A DNA stretch of 64,000 bases from Granulosicoccus sp964390335 (GTDB taxonomy: Bacteria; Pseudomonadota; Gammaproteobacteria; Granulosicoccales; Granulosicoccaceae), in contig CAYMHU010000004.1 of the NCBI GenBank assembly GCA_964390335.1, forward strand, positions 1 to 64,000. The letters are read 5' to 3'. The stretch's first letter is position 1; every line of letters starts with the position of its first letter. The position numbers were made by a program, and so were the translations under genes. The notes below the pieces were generated by a model that ran no database searches, was not told the DNA's origin, and saw only the letters and a program-made list of their open reading frames with translations. Shown piece by piece: positions 8,465-17,144 of this stretch.

Positions 8465-9175
8465 TCACTTTAAGTTTATGTTGTATTGAAAATGGTCTGA
8501 GCGAAACTGGCTGGTACGCATTTCTACCGTATGCCCCTTCCAATCAAACGCTTTGCGTTCGACTTCTAAAATTGGACTGCCATCTTCTATCTGCAAATCG
8601 TTGGCGGTTTCTTCCGACGCACTAACTGCTGATACATACTCGTCTACCTTTAACACAAAAATACCGAATTGGTTGTGATAGAAAGGATACAGCGCTAATG
8701 GCAATGGTTGCTCATGTGTTGCCAGTCCTGAAAATGTCGTAGCAGGTACTGTAACCAATTCCCGGGTTGCCCGTATTTGCTTTACGCGACGCAGTCGCTT
8801 TATAACAACCACTTCGTCTTGTTCGTTAAGTTGAAATTCTTCAATTTCTCGCTCGTTTGCTACACGCTTGGATACGGTCTCGACATCGGGCTCAGGTATG
8901 ACCCGATCGCCGCCGGGCTCGGCTAATCTGAAGAAGTGGAAGTAAGAGCGCTCTTCAGAAAGTTTGCGCACAAATGTTCCTCGACCCTGTTGCCGGTCAA
9001 CCAGTCCGGCCTCTTCGACGACAGACATCGACTTTCTGATGGTGCCCTGACTAACGGAGAATTCATCCGCTAACGCAAATTCATTAGGAATCGGTTCGCC
9101 CGGTCGCCAGTGACCATCGTAGATACGATTGGCAATTTTTTCAGCCACGCGCTGATACAGCGGCGCGTTTTCCAT
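8465..9175 (-). CDS. GntR-family (HutC/UTRA type) transcriptional regulator
   Basis: Winged-helix N-terminus (LYQRVAEKIANRIYDGHWRPGEPIPNE start, FSVSQGTIRKSM recognition helix, QQGRGTFV wing) followed by a UTRA ligand-binding domain to the end, 236 residues from the ATG at 9175; an in-frame TTG at 9196 is a poorer start. It probably controls the downstream comDE genes and itself. A 34-bp imperfect palindrome 59 bp upstream of the ATG is the obvious operator candidate. The ligand is unknown; sulfonated or phosphonated C3 acids would fit the context. Confidence 0.88.
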   Translation of the reverse strand: MENAPLYQRVAEKIANRIYDGHWRPGEPIPNEFALADEFSVSQGTIRKSMSVVEEAGLVDRQQGRGTFVRKLSEERSYFHFFRLAEPGGDRVIPEPDVETVSKRVANEREIEEFQLNEQDEVVVIKRLRRVKQIRATRELVTVPATTFSGLATHEQPLPLALYPFYHNQFGIFVLKVDEYVSAVSASEETANDLQIEDGSPILEVERKAFDWKGHTVEMRTSQFRSDHFQYNINLK

Positions 9176-9233
9176 GATGTCGGTATTCGCGTGCAACTCT
9201 GGTGGTCCGAGAAAGGGTGAAAATCAGCACTAA

Positions 9234-9267
9234 AAATTCATGTATAAGATATCTGATATATGAATTT
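9234..9267. promoter_or_regulatory. 34-bp imperfect palindrome, candidate GntR operator
   Basis: Perfect dyad centred on GATATC (9248-9253) with outer arms AAATTCAT and ATGAATTT. 15 of 17 base pairs of the dyad match. It lies just upstream of the GntR gene and its comDE operon, in an A+T-rich stretch suited to a promoter. Confidence 0.65.
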
Positions 9268-9453
9268 GCGTCAATTGCTTGGATCAAAATTCGTGAGCCT
9301 TGCAAAGAAGCGGTAACAGTCGCGATTTTTGTGATCGAGTTAACTTCCTATACTTCTAGCTAAAACAACGACATAGACAGGTTTTTTTGTTCATACCAGC
9401 GGTATAGTGGCCGAATCGCGTGGATCGCGAGTACGGCTAATGGAGCCTGTTCG

Positions 9454-10752
9454 TTGAAGACAATACTAAAACTGATAGTGCTTATTGTGCTGGTGGTGTA
9501 TTTGCTGTGGCCGGCTCAAGATAACCTGGATACCCAATCGCAGGCCTTGGTGAGCAAAACACAGTACACCGACGGTAGCTCGGCCTGGTTTTACTTGCTT
9601 GGATTTAAAGCTCAAGAAGGCGTCGACCCGCTTGATGTCGGCAGGTCCCGTTTTGATGCGTTCGCTCAAGCCGAGGCTGCCATATACGGTTCAGCCGAAT
9701 CACCGTTCTATGTTGATAAACCCTTTTACGTTGCATTACATCGTCAGCCCAGCCCGCTGGATTGTGCTATCTATGAAAAGGTTTGCCGCGATGGGGTATT
9801 ACAAAAGCATGATGGTATCGCGCAATACTTGGATGACAACAACACGTGGTTGTCGCGCTACAACACCTTCATTGCAATGCGCGACTTTAAATCGCTGAGT
9901 AATCCTGCACGGCATCCAAGCGTTCAAGACTACACGGTGTTATTGCATGGCAATAGAATGGTCGGCTTGGAAGCTCTATCAAAAGCCATTAACGGAAATC
10001 CTGAAAAAGCCCACGCTCAATTGCAGCAGAATATTGAGAACATTCGAGCGCAGTTAAAGGCCTCCGATAACCTGTCTCACAAGCTGATGATGACCGTGAT
10101 GTTTATGGAGAACATTGACTATCTATCAGTTATTAATGCGTTGCCTAACGCCATACAAGGGCCGGTTATCAATCCATTGACTGCTGCCGAGCGCGATTTC
10201 GATCTGGCATTCTCGTACGAATTCAGATTGATTCGCAAGAAGCTCAACGCCATGTTTGAAAAGCAAGCGTATGGTACGGTTGTCGGCCGCATCTACGACG
10301 GCGCGTTGCGGTTGTTTTTTAAGCCCGGCATGACTGCCAACTTACTGCGACAAGACATGCAGTATTCAAGTAGTTTGGCGAAGTTAAGTCATGCGGAGCT
10401 TAAGTCTGCGGTGAATACAAAGCGCGAGCACACGGTTACATGGCAAGATTATGTTTTTAATCTGATAGGCACTTATTCTACAACTCAGGAAATGCTGGAT
10501 CACACCAATAAAATATCACTGGTGTTTGATCTCGATGCCAAGGTGCAATTGTACAATCACATGTATGGTCCGGAAAACCAACAAGGTATGGAAGCGCTGT
10601 TTACGTTTGTAAATCCGTATTACGAACGTACCGATTTTATCCGCACCGATTTAGAAAATAATCAAGTGTGCTTCGATGGCTTGAGTACTGGTCTCGATAG
10701 CAGTCAATGTGTTTTATATACAAATAGACCATTTGCGGTGTCATTACTGTAG
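9454..10752 (+). CDS. Unrecognised membrane-anchored protein
   Basis: 432 residues, no family recognised. The first 20 residues form a strongly hydrophobic segment (LKLIVLIVLVVYLLW) after two lysines, fitting a signal anchor with the rest in the periplasm. The remainder is mostly helical in composition, with Cys pairs near residues 108 and 115 (DCAIYEKVC) and near the C-terminus (VCFDG, QCVLY) that could form disulfides. The start is a TTG at 9454 with a GGAG about 8 nt upstream. A second unknown gene follows 67 bp downstream, so they may be cotranscribed. Confidence 0.65.
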   Translation: MKTILKLIVLIVLVVYLLWPAQDNLDTQSQALVSKTQYTDGSSAWFYLLGFKAQEGVDPLDVGRSRFDAFAQAEAAIYGSAESPFYVDKPFYVALHRQPSPLDCAIYEKVCRDGVLQKHDGIAQYLDDNNTWLSRYNTFIAMRDFKSLSNPARHPSVQDYTVLLHGNRMVGLEALSKAINGNPEKAHAQLQQNIENIRAQLKASDNLSHKLMMTVMFMENIDYLSVINALPNAIQGPVINPLTAAERDFDLAFSYEFRLIRKKLNAMFEKQAYGTVVGRIYDGALRLFFKPGMTANLLRQDMQYSSSLAKLSHAELKSAVNTKREHTVTWQDYVFNLIGTYSTTQEMLDHTNKISLVFDLDAKVQLYNHMYGPENQQGMEALFTFVNPYYERTDFIRTDLENNQVCFDGLSTGLDSSQCVLYTNRPFAVSLL

Positions 10753-10819
10753 CATTGCAGCTATCGACTCTACGGTAGAATCTGACGGTGTCTCATGGCT
10801 GGCAACGCTTATACGAAGC

Positions 10820-11290
10820 ATGGTTGATATTACGTTACCTTCAGTCTTAAAGGTTTTTTCCAGTGGCGGCGCCGCTGGTCAATCTATTGCTGAATGGCTT
10901 AGTAAGTCTAAAGGCGATTCCAGATCGTTAGTTGCAGAGATAAAAGATAACCTTGTTTATCTGGATATGGTTGCTGAGGATGATCTGGAGCTTGCCAAGG
11001 TCATAGATAAAATATCGCTCGACGAATACCGCCGCTTATCGAACGCGGGTTTTAACTTCAATAAACTAAAGCGCTCAAACATCAGTAAATACCCCTCGTT
11101 AAAAGGGACCGAACTTGCGTCCTGGGGAGGCAAGGAAACTGAAGAGTTAATCGTGTCTATCTACGATAAAATCGCCGACCTCAAAATACGCTACCCGTTG
11201 GTGTCCGACCGTAAAAATTACCGATGGAAAACCAGGGTGAACAATATTCGCAAGCGCATCTGGCTGCTATTGCGGCACGTCTCCGACTAA
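10820..11290 (+). CDS. Unrecognised cytoplasmic protein
   Basis: 156 residues from the ATG at 10820. The same frame is open upstream to a GTG at 10709 that overlaps the previous gene, so the start is uncertain. It begins with a Gly/Ala-containing helix (SSGGAAGQSIAEWLSK), is rich in Lys, Asp and Glu, and ends in a basic stretch (KTRVNNIRKRIWLLLRH). No domain recognised. It follows the membrane-anchored unknown protein on the same strand. Confidence 0.5.
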   Translation: MVDITLPSVLKVFSSGGAAGQSIAEWLSKSKGDSRSLVAEIKDNLVYLDMVAEDDLELAKVIDKISLDEYRRLSNAGFNFNKLKRSNISKYPSLKGTELASWGGKETEELIVSIYDKIADLKIRYPLVSDRKNYRWKTRVNNIRKRIWLLLRHVSD

Positions 11291-11415
11291 ATTCCACCAA
11301 TAAGTACAATATATTTATACTTGTAGTAGATTAATAAACCACTATTTCAATAATAGTTGTAAATAATAGTCCGAATACCGATTCTAGTGTTTCTCACATA
11401 AACGGAAGAAACACT

Positions 11416-13521
11416 ATGAGAAACGCATTAAAACGAATACTGAGCGCGGTCACTATAGGCTTTTGCGCTTTTGCCGGCGCCTCGCATGGAGCCGGTTTGT
11501 TAGTCCCCAGTAATGGCAGCAGCGCGGATGGTCTGCAGATAAAATCTCACGAGGTGGCCGTTACCATCGAAGACGGTTATGCGATAACCGAAGTCAATCA
11601 AGTATTTCATAACCCGCAAGCCAACGACCTTGAAGCGGTTTATCGATTTCCTGTGCCTGATAAAGCAGCTGTATCGGAATTCACTGTATGGATTGATGGG
11701 CAACCCGTTATTGGCGAAGTACTGGAAAAGGCGCAAGCCCGTCAGGCTTACCAACAAGAAAAAGCAGCCGGGCGTGAAGCCGGATTAGCGGAAAAAAATA
11801 AACACTATAACTTTGAAGTCTCTGTGACTCCCGTTCGGGCGGGGCAGGACACACGCACACGCCTGATTTATATGCAAGCGGTAGATATCGATACGGGTAT
11901 TGGACGTTATGTCTATCCGCTGGAAAATGGTGGTACGGACGATGCGGCTAACGCATTCTGGAAAGAAGATGCTCAAGTGCATGAAAAGTTTTCTTTCGAC
12001 TTAACGCTGCGTTCTGCTTATGCGGTTAGTGGTTTACGATTACCAGCGCATCAAAACGCGAATATTACTCAAACCGATGCGCAGCAATGGCAAGTATCTA
12101 TGGCAAACAACGTTGCAGTAAACGCGTTGCAAACCCCTGTAGATAATATTGAAGATCAACAAAACGCCGTAGCAATATCGGAAGATGGCAGCACCTTACC
12201 TCGCTCTCCTTTAATACCTGGTCTTGCCGGTTCGCTTGAAACTGATGTAGTGGTGTATTGGAAATTTTCACCCGATACACCGGCGTCGGTTGATTTAGTG
12301 ACCTACAAAGCACCCGATAAATCCAAAGGTACTTTTATGCTAACGCTCACACCGGGTAATGATCTGGCACCTATTACCGAAGGCCGGGATTGGGCGTTTG
12401 TATTGGATATGTCTGGTTCAATGCAAGGCAAATATGCAACATTGGTGGATGGCGTTAATCGAGCGCTTAAGCAACTAAAGCCGCAAGATAGATTCCGGAT
12501 TATTCGATTTAATGATCAGGCGTCGGAACTAACTCCATCGTGGATACCCGCCAACAATGCAGAGGTAGCGCATTGGGGTAGTGTGTTGGCGTCCTCGCAG
12601 GTTTCCGGCGGTACAAATTTATACGCCGGTGCAGAAAAGGGCTTAAAAGCATTGGATGCTGATCGAACCAGTGTGATTGTATTGGTTACTGATGGTGAAG
12701 CTAACGTGGGTGTTACTGAGAAAAAGGCCTTTTTAAAGCTCATGGAAAAACGCGATGTACGGTTGTTCACGGCAGTTATGGGTAACGGCGCAAACCGACC
12801 CCTGTTGGAGGCCATGACAGAAGTGTCTAACGGCTTCGCTGTTAGCGTGTCTAACAGTGATGATGTGGTAGGTAAAATTTTGGAATTTACATCTAAAGCC
12901 ACGCATTCAGCGATGCACGATATAGAGCTATCCATTAGTGGTGTAAAAACGACTGACTTAACACCAGAAGTGACCAACACTTTGTATCGTGGAGAGCAGT
13001 TAACTGTGTTTGGTCACTACCATGGCAGTGGCCCGGCGAATGTTACGTTGTCAGCTAAAATTTCTGGTCAAAAGAAACAGTATAAAACCAGTTTCAACTT
13101 TCCGGATGTTGATCAACGTAACCCTGAGCTAGAGCGACTGTGGGCGTTCGCCAAAATCCAGGATATGCAGAAAATGATTGATTACCTTGGCGACGATAGT
13201 GAGTACAAGGCGGCCATTGTTGACACTGCGGTGCAGCACAGCATAGTGACAGACCATACATCCATGGTGGTAATGCGTGAAGAGTCTTTTGCGGCTAACA
13301 ATATTTCGCGTAACAATCAACAAAGACGTCAGCGGGAAGTAGCGGCTGCTCAGCAACGTGCAGCCCAACCGGTTAATAACACTCGGGTAGATCAATCCAC
13401 TCCGGCATTCCAGGGTTCTCGCTCTGGTTATGGTGGCGGGGCCATTGGCTTGGAATTATTGATGTTGCTTGGTTTTGTGTTGGCACCGCTGTTTCTAAGG
13501 GCTCGCCACCGACGAACATAA
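11416..13521 (+). CDS. Exported VIT and von Willebrand A domain protein with C-terminal membrane anchor
   Basis: 701 residues. A signal peptide (residues 1-26, ending ASHGA) is followed by a VIT domain (about 30-165, including VNQVFHNP and YRFPVPDKAAV) and a vWA domain (about 325-500) with an intact MIDAS: DMSGSM, the later threonine region SGGTNLY, and VTDGEANVG. A Gln/Arg-rich segment near 640-665 precedes a C-terminal tripartite tail: Gly-rich SGYGGG, a hydrophobic stretch, then RARHRR. That tail resembles GlyGly-CTERM sorting signals; an LPxTG motif is absent. VIT/vWA proteins of marine proteobacteria are often sortase targets, but no sortase gene is next to this one. A GGAAG Shine-Dalgarno sequence precedes the ATG. 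Confidence 0.85.
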   Translation: MRNALKRILSAVTIGFCAFAGASHGAGLLVPSNGSSADGLQIKSHEVAVTIEDGYAITEVNQVFHNPQANDLEAVYRFPVPDKAAVSEFTVWIDGQPVIGEVLEKAQARQAYQQEKAAGREAGLAEKNKHYNFEVSVTPVRAGQDTRTRLIYMQAVDIDTGIGRYVYPLENGGTDDAANAFWKEDAQVHEKFSFDLTLRSAYAVSGLRLPAHQNANITQTDAQQWQVSMANNVAVNALQTPVDNIEDQQNAVAISEDGSTLPRSPLIPGLAGSLETDVVVYWKFSPDTPASVDLVTYKAPDKSKGTFMLTLTPGNDLAPITEGRDWAFVLDMSGSMQGKYATLVDGVNRALKQLKPQDRFRIIRFNDQASELTPSWIPANNAEVAHWGSVLASSQVSGGTNLYAGAEKGLKALDADRTSVIVLVTDGEANVGVTEKKAFLKLMEKRDVRLFTAVMGNGANRPLLEAMTEVSNGFAVSVSNSDDVVGKILEFTSKATHSAMHDIELSISGVKTTDLTPEVTNTLYRGEQLTVFGHYHGSGPANVTLSAKISGQKKQYKTSFNFPDVDQRNPELERLWAFAKIQDMQKMIDYLGDDSEYKAAIVDTAVQHSIVTDHTSMVVMREESFAANNISRNNQQRRQREVAAAQQRAAQPVNNTRVDQSTPAFQGSRSGYGGGAIGLELLMLLGFVLAPLFLRARHRRT

Positions 13522-13564
13522 GTAAACCGTCTATTTTTTTTGTAAATTTTAAGAAGGTAGGCAC

Positions 13565-13616
13565 GGAAAGCCAAACCACGATAAGCCGGGTTTCCTTGTT
13601 GCAAGGGGATCCGGCT
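13565..13616 (+). ncRNA. Strong hairpin with an alternative pairing, leader or intergenic RNA
   Basis: A 15-bp stem is formed by 13584-13598 and 13602-13616 around a TTG loop, with three G-U pairs on the plus-strand RNA. The segment GGGTTTCC (13588-13595) can instead pair with GGAAAGCC (13565-13572). The two folds exclude each other, as in attenuators or riboswitches. No T-run follows the hairpin. It lies in the 184-bp gap between the VIT/vWA gene and the CcdA-like gene. Confidence 0.4.
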
Positions 13617-13705
13617 CCTCATTCATAAGCCGCCTTTGCGCACATTCTGCAAATTAGCATTCTACTGCAACGGAACTAATCACCTGCCAAATAATCTACG
13701 GATGC

Positions 13706-14419
13706 ATGGAACTTGTATTCGGTTATATAGCGGGCCTACTGACGCTCATCAATCCCTGCGTTTTGCCCGTTTTGCCCATCGTGCTGGCGTCAGCTTTGCA
13801 GGCCGGACGGCACGGTCCACTGGCCATTGCTTTGGGCATGGGCGTATCGTTTGTCAGCCTAGGTATGCTGGTGGCAACCGTTGGTCACAGCATCGGATTA
13901 ACTGAAGAGTTGCTATCGCGGATAGGTGCCATGCTCATGATTGTGTTCGGTTTGTTTTTACTGATTCCGCAGCTCAATACCCGGTTTGCCACAGCAACCG
14001 CATCGTTCAGTACCAGTGCCGATAATCAATTAAACCAAATTCAAATGACCAGCTTGAAGGGCCAGTTTGTGGGTGGCTTGTTGCTGGGTGCCATTTGGTC
14101 TCCGTGCATCGGGCCTACACTTGGTGGTGCGATTTCGCTTGCAAGTCAAGGTCAGGATTTGTTCTGGGCTTTTTTAATCATGCTGAGTTTCGCGTTAGGG
14201 ATTGGTAGCGTTGTTGTGGCACTAGGCTACGGTACCGGTGAAGCGATTCGGCGCAGACAAGAAAAAATGCGTGGCCTGGCAACTAAAGCCAAGCCCATTA
14301 TGGGGCTGACGTTCTTGATTGTTGGCTTCATGATCTTATTTAAATTTCATTATGTTATTGAAGGGTGGTTGATTGATGTATTGCCCGATTGGTTTTTAGA
14401 TTTATCAACCAACTTTTAA
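13706..14419 (+). CDS. CcdA/DsbD-type thiol-disulfide transmembrane protein
   Basis: 237 residues with six or so membrane segments. The two family cysteines are in LINPCVLPVLP (near residue 18) and WSPCIGPTLGG (near residue 133), the pair that passes electrons from cytoplasmic thioredoxin across the membrane. It lacks the periplasmic domains of full DsbD. The next gene encodes an exported thioredoxin-like protein, which would be the periplasmic acceptor. Role in cytochrome c maturation or disulfide isomerisation is not distinguishable here. Confidence 0.88.
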   Translation: MELVFGYIAGLLTLINPCVLPVLPIVLASALQAGRHGPLAIALGMGVSFVSLGMLVATVGHSIGLTEELLSRIGAMLMIVFGLFLLIPQLNTRFATATASFSTSADNQLNQIQMTSLKGQFVGGLLLGAIWSPCIGPTLGGAISLASQGQDLFWAFLIMLSFALGIGSVVVALGYGTGEAIRRRQEKMRGLATKAKPIMGLTFLIVGFMILFKFHYVIEGWLIDVLPDWFLDLSTNF

Positions 14420-14480
14420 TATCCATCAACGCTACCCGTATATAACTTGTTTTAAACACTTTTAGACAGAGAGATTCGTT

Positions 14481-14897
14481 ATGAAAAGACGTCAATTTAT
14501 CACTCAAACCACTGCGCTAATGGCTGCTGCTGCAACGATGGGCTCTTCAGCGTTATTACAAGCTGCAGCAGGCATGGAGGACTACACGCCGGGATTGATA
14601 CAGCAAAAGCTTGCGGCCGGGGAAACGGTTTTGGTTGACTTTGCGGCTGACTGGTGCAGCACCTGTAAGCGACAAGAGCGCGTTATCAGTGAGTTACGGG
14701 CTAATAATCCAGAGTTTGATCAGAAGATCAGCTTCGTTCGGGTTGATTGGGATGATTATGGTTCGCACGACGTATCAACCTCACGCAATATTCCTCGTCG
14801 TTCCACACTCTTGTTGTTGAAAGGTGATCAGGAACTGGGGCGTATTGTTGCCGGAACCAGTGCTGACGAAATAAAGGCTTTATTAGAGCTGGCGTAG
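14481..14897 (+). CDS. Exported thioredoxin-like protein
   Basis: 138 residues. The N-terminus MKRRQFITQTTALMAAAA has a twin-arginine-like motif and a hydrophobic stretch ending QAAA. The thioredoxin domain follows, with DFAADWCSTCKRQE (Cys-Ser-Thr-Cys active site) and the cis-Pro region PRRSTLLLL. It resembles the gamma domain of DsbD, and with the CcdA-like gene 61 bp upstream probably makes a split DsbD-type relay. Export by Tat rather than Sec is inferred from the RR pair only. Confidence 0.85.
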   Translation: MKRRQFITQTTALMAAAATMGSSALLQAAAGMEDYTPGLIQQKLAAGETVLVDFAADWCSTCKRQERVISELRANNPEFDQKISFVRVDWDDYGSHDVSTSRNIPRRSTLLLLKGDQELGRIVAGTSADEIKALLELA

Positions 14898-14946
14898 CTT
14901 GTTTGCCGGGTCTCTTCCCGGGTGACAGTTTAAGTTGCTATATACA

Positions 14947-14992
14947 ACCGGCCGCTTCAGTTGAGCGTATTGCTTAACGCCACGCGGCCGGT
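14947..14992. terminator. Long GC-rich inverted repeat
   Basis: Perfect outer arms ACCGGCCGC (14947-14955) and GCGGCCGGT (14984-14992) with inner arms GTTGAGC / GCTTAAC. It lies after the thioredoxin-like gene. There is no T-run, so it may not be a classic intrinsic terminator. Confidence 0.45.
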
Positions 14993-15041
14993 GCTTCCAT
15001 CTTTATCATGAAGTATCATAGGATCAACTGTGTTGAGCTAG

Positions 15042-16217
15042 TTGATCTATACCTTGAAAATCCCAAATGACGTTGCACGTCATTCACTCATCTATCACTA
15101 CGGTTTGCATGCCGCGCCTGTCGGTGAGTGCAAGCCTGCGGATGTGTTGCGCCTGGTAAAAGACCTGGCCTATGTGCAAATTGATCCCATAAAAGTAGTT
15201 GCTCGGGCGCACGATCACATATTGTGGAGTCGCAAAAACCAATACCGTCCAAAACAGTTGGAACAATTGTTGGCGCGCGACAAGGCTGTGTTTGAGCACT
15301 TTTGTCATGATGCATGCATGCTTCCAATGGAGTTTTTGCCGTACTGGCAAGCGCAATTTGAACGCCGGGCAAACCTGTACTCATCATCTGGTTGGAATCC
15401 GTCTGTGCTGGATGAAAAAGCGCAACAGCAGGTTATCAACAGAATAAGACAAGAAGGTCCGCTCTGTTCGAAAGCATTTAAAACAGAAACACCAAAAGCA
15501 TCGAAAGCTATCTGGAGTAAACCAGAGCACAAGAAAATGTTGGACTACTTGTGGTTTAAAGGTGACCTGGCAGTGTCAAAACGCCCCAAATTTATCAAGT
15601 ACTATGATTTGGCTGAGCGTATGTTTCCGGCAGAGTCTCTTCATCAAAAAGTCAGCGAGCCACAGCGGATTCAATGGTTGGCGGTTAATGCTTTACAGCG
15701 CATGGGATTCGGCACCGCTGGCGATATCATGCGTTTTTGGGAGGCTTGCTCGTTAGGCGATATTCAACAGTGGTGTGTAGACAATCAATCGCTGCTGCAA
15801 GAAGTGCATGTTGAGTCTGTTATGGGTGAATCAACTAAAGCGCTTGTATTAAAAGAGCGTCAATCGGCGATTGTGAAGCCCCCTAAGCCCTGTTCGCGTT
15901 TACGTATCATCAACCCGTTTGATCCATTGGTGCGCGATCGAAAACGGTTAGAAAAGATTTTCGGGTTTGCATACACCATTGAAATGTACACGCCCAAGGA
16001 TAAGCGACAGTATGGCTACTATGTGTACCCCTTGCTAGAGTGCGATCAATTTGTAGGAAGAATAGAAGTGCGCCACAGTAGTGAATCCAACTTGTTGCAT
16101 GTCGATAATTTATGGCCTGAGCAAGGTGTTCGGTTTGGTAAGGGTCGTATGCAGAAATTAGAATCTGAGCTGGATCGCATGCGAAAATTCTGTGGTGCAG
16201 AAGCCGTTGCATGGTAG
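15042..16217 (+). CDS. YcaQ/AlkX-type DNA glycosylase (winged-helix HTH_42 family)
   Basis: 391 residues of the family that includes E. coli YcaQ, a glycosylase unhooking interstrand crosslinks. The Gln-x-Asp catalytic motif of the YcaQ branch is seen as YVQIDPIKVVARAHD near residue 46. Other family features: HFCHDACMLP, the LWFKGDLAVSKR segment, and the C-terminal NPFDPLVRDRKRLEKIFGF and YPLLECDQFVGRIE. A stop codon immediately precedes TTG at 15042, so the start must be TTG at 15042 or TTG at 15054. No SOS box was noticed upstream. Confidence 0.85.
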   Translation: MIYTLKIPNDVARHSLIYHYGLHAAPVGECKPADVLRLVKDLAYVQIDPIKVVARAHDHILWSRKNQYRPKQLEQLLARDKAVFEHFCHDACMLPMEFLPYWQAQFERRANLYSSSGWNPSVLDEKAQQQVINRIRQEGPLCSKAFKTETPKASKAIWSKPEHKKMLDYLWFKGDLAVSKRPKFIKYYDLAERMFPAESLHQKVSEPQRIQWLAVNALQRMGFGTAGDIMRFWEACSLGDIQQWCVDNQSLLQEVHVESVMGESTKALVLKERQSAIVKPPKPCSRLRIINPFDPLVRDRKRLEKIFGFAYTIEMYTPKDKRQYGYYVYPLLECDQFVGRIEVRHSSESNLLHVDNLWPEQGVRFGKGRMQKLESELDRMRKFCGAEAVAW

Positions 16218-16274
16218 GCATCGAAGCTATCGTGTATTGTTCACAGTGTCACTAAAAATAAGAGTTAGCAAGTA

Positions 16275-17027
16275 ATGAGCAACAGCTATAACTATACCGA
16301 TCAAGTAGCGGTTATTACCGGGGGTTGTAACGGCATCGGTGCGGCAGTTGCAGATAGGTTGGCGAATTCTGGTGCGAAGGTCATGTTGTGGGATATTGAT
16401 ATCAGTAACCCAGAGTCACGTGTAAAAGTATTAGGCGCTGACACCTGCAGCATGGTGCAAGTGGATATTAGTAACCGAGACAGTGTGGCCGCGGCTATGC
16501 AGCAAACAGAATCGCACTTTGGCAAGGTGGATGTGCTGGTCAATAGCGCTGGCATTGCCGGCCCCAATAGTACACTGGTTGATTACCCCATCGATATGTG
16601 GCGGCAAGTGCAAGCGGTTAACGTCGATGGCACGTTCCATTGTTGTCAGGCAGTGATTCCCGGTATGGTTAATCGTGATTATGGTCGTATAGTCAATATT
16701 GCATCAATTGCCGGCAAGGAAGGCAACCCCAATGCGTCCGCATACTCCACATCTAAAGCTGCTGTTATTGCTATGACTAAATCTCTGGGTAAAGAACTCG
16801 CCGAGCACAACATCAGTGTTAATTGCGTAACGCCAGCCGCTGCCAAAACCCGAATATTTGATCAAATGAGTGATGAGTTTATTAACTATATGCTATCCAA
16901 AATTCCGCGCAGCCGTTTTGTCACTGTGGAAGAAATTGCCAACATGATTGCATGGGCAGCATCAGCAGAGAACTCTTTTACAACCGGTGCTGTGTTTGAT
17001 TTATCTGGCGGGCGGGCAACTTATTAA
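16275..17027 (+). CDS. Short-chain dehydrogenase/reductase
   Basis: NAD(P)-dependent oxidoreductase of the classical SDR type, 250 residues. Visible: TGGCNGIGAAVA cofactor loop, the acidic residue pattern WDID after beta-2 (favouring NAD), NSAGIAG, the catalytic Ser in NIASIAGKEG, and YSTSKAA. Close in style to FabG-like sugar or polyol dehydrogenases. It precedes an orphan TRAP binding-protein gene by 117 bp on the same strand, so it may act on the transported substrate. Confidence 0.9.
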   Translation: MSNSYNYTDQVAVITGGCNGIGAAVADRLANSGAKVMLWDIDISNPESRVKVLGADTCSMVQVDISNRDSVAAAMQQTESHFGKVDVLVNSAGIAGPNSTLVDYPIDMWRQVQAVNVDGTFHCCQAVIPGMVNRDYGRIVNIASIAGKEGNPNASAYSTSKAAVIAMTKSLGKELAEHNISVNCVTPAAAKTRIFDQMSDEFINYMLSKIPRSRFVTVEEIANMIAWAASAENSFTTGAVFDLSGGRATY

Positions 17028-17144
17028 TAAATATGTTGCTAAATCAGGGGTTTGAATACGACTTGCACAGATTCACCAATGTTGAAAGAATGATAATAAT
17101 CATGCTTTAGCAAATCGAGCGTAAATCACTAATGTAGATAAGCA

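Noticed and set aside
12516..12980. Minus-strand ORF inside the VIT/vWA gene
   Set aside because: Antisense to the vWA domain with no domain signature.
11416..13521. Sortase-anchored LPxTG protein
   Set aside because: No LPxTG motif near the C-terminus; the tail is Gly-rich instead.
13565..13616. c-di-GMP-I (GEMM) riboswitch
   Set aside because: Only an AGCCGGGTT-like end resembles it; the GACGCAAAGCC core and first stem are missing.
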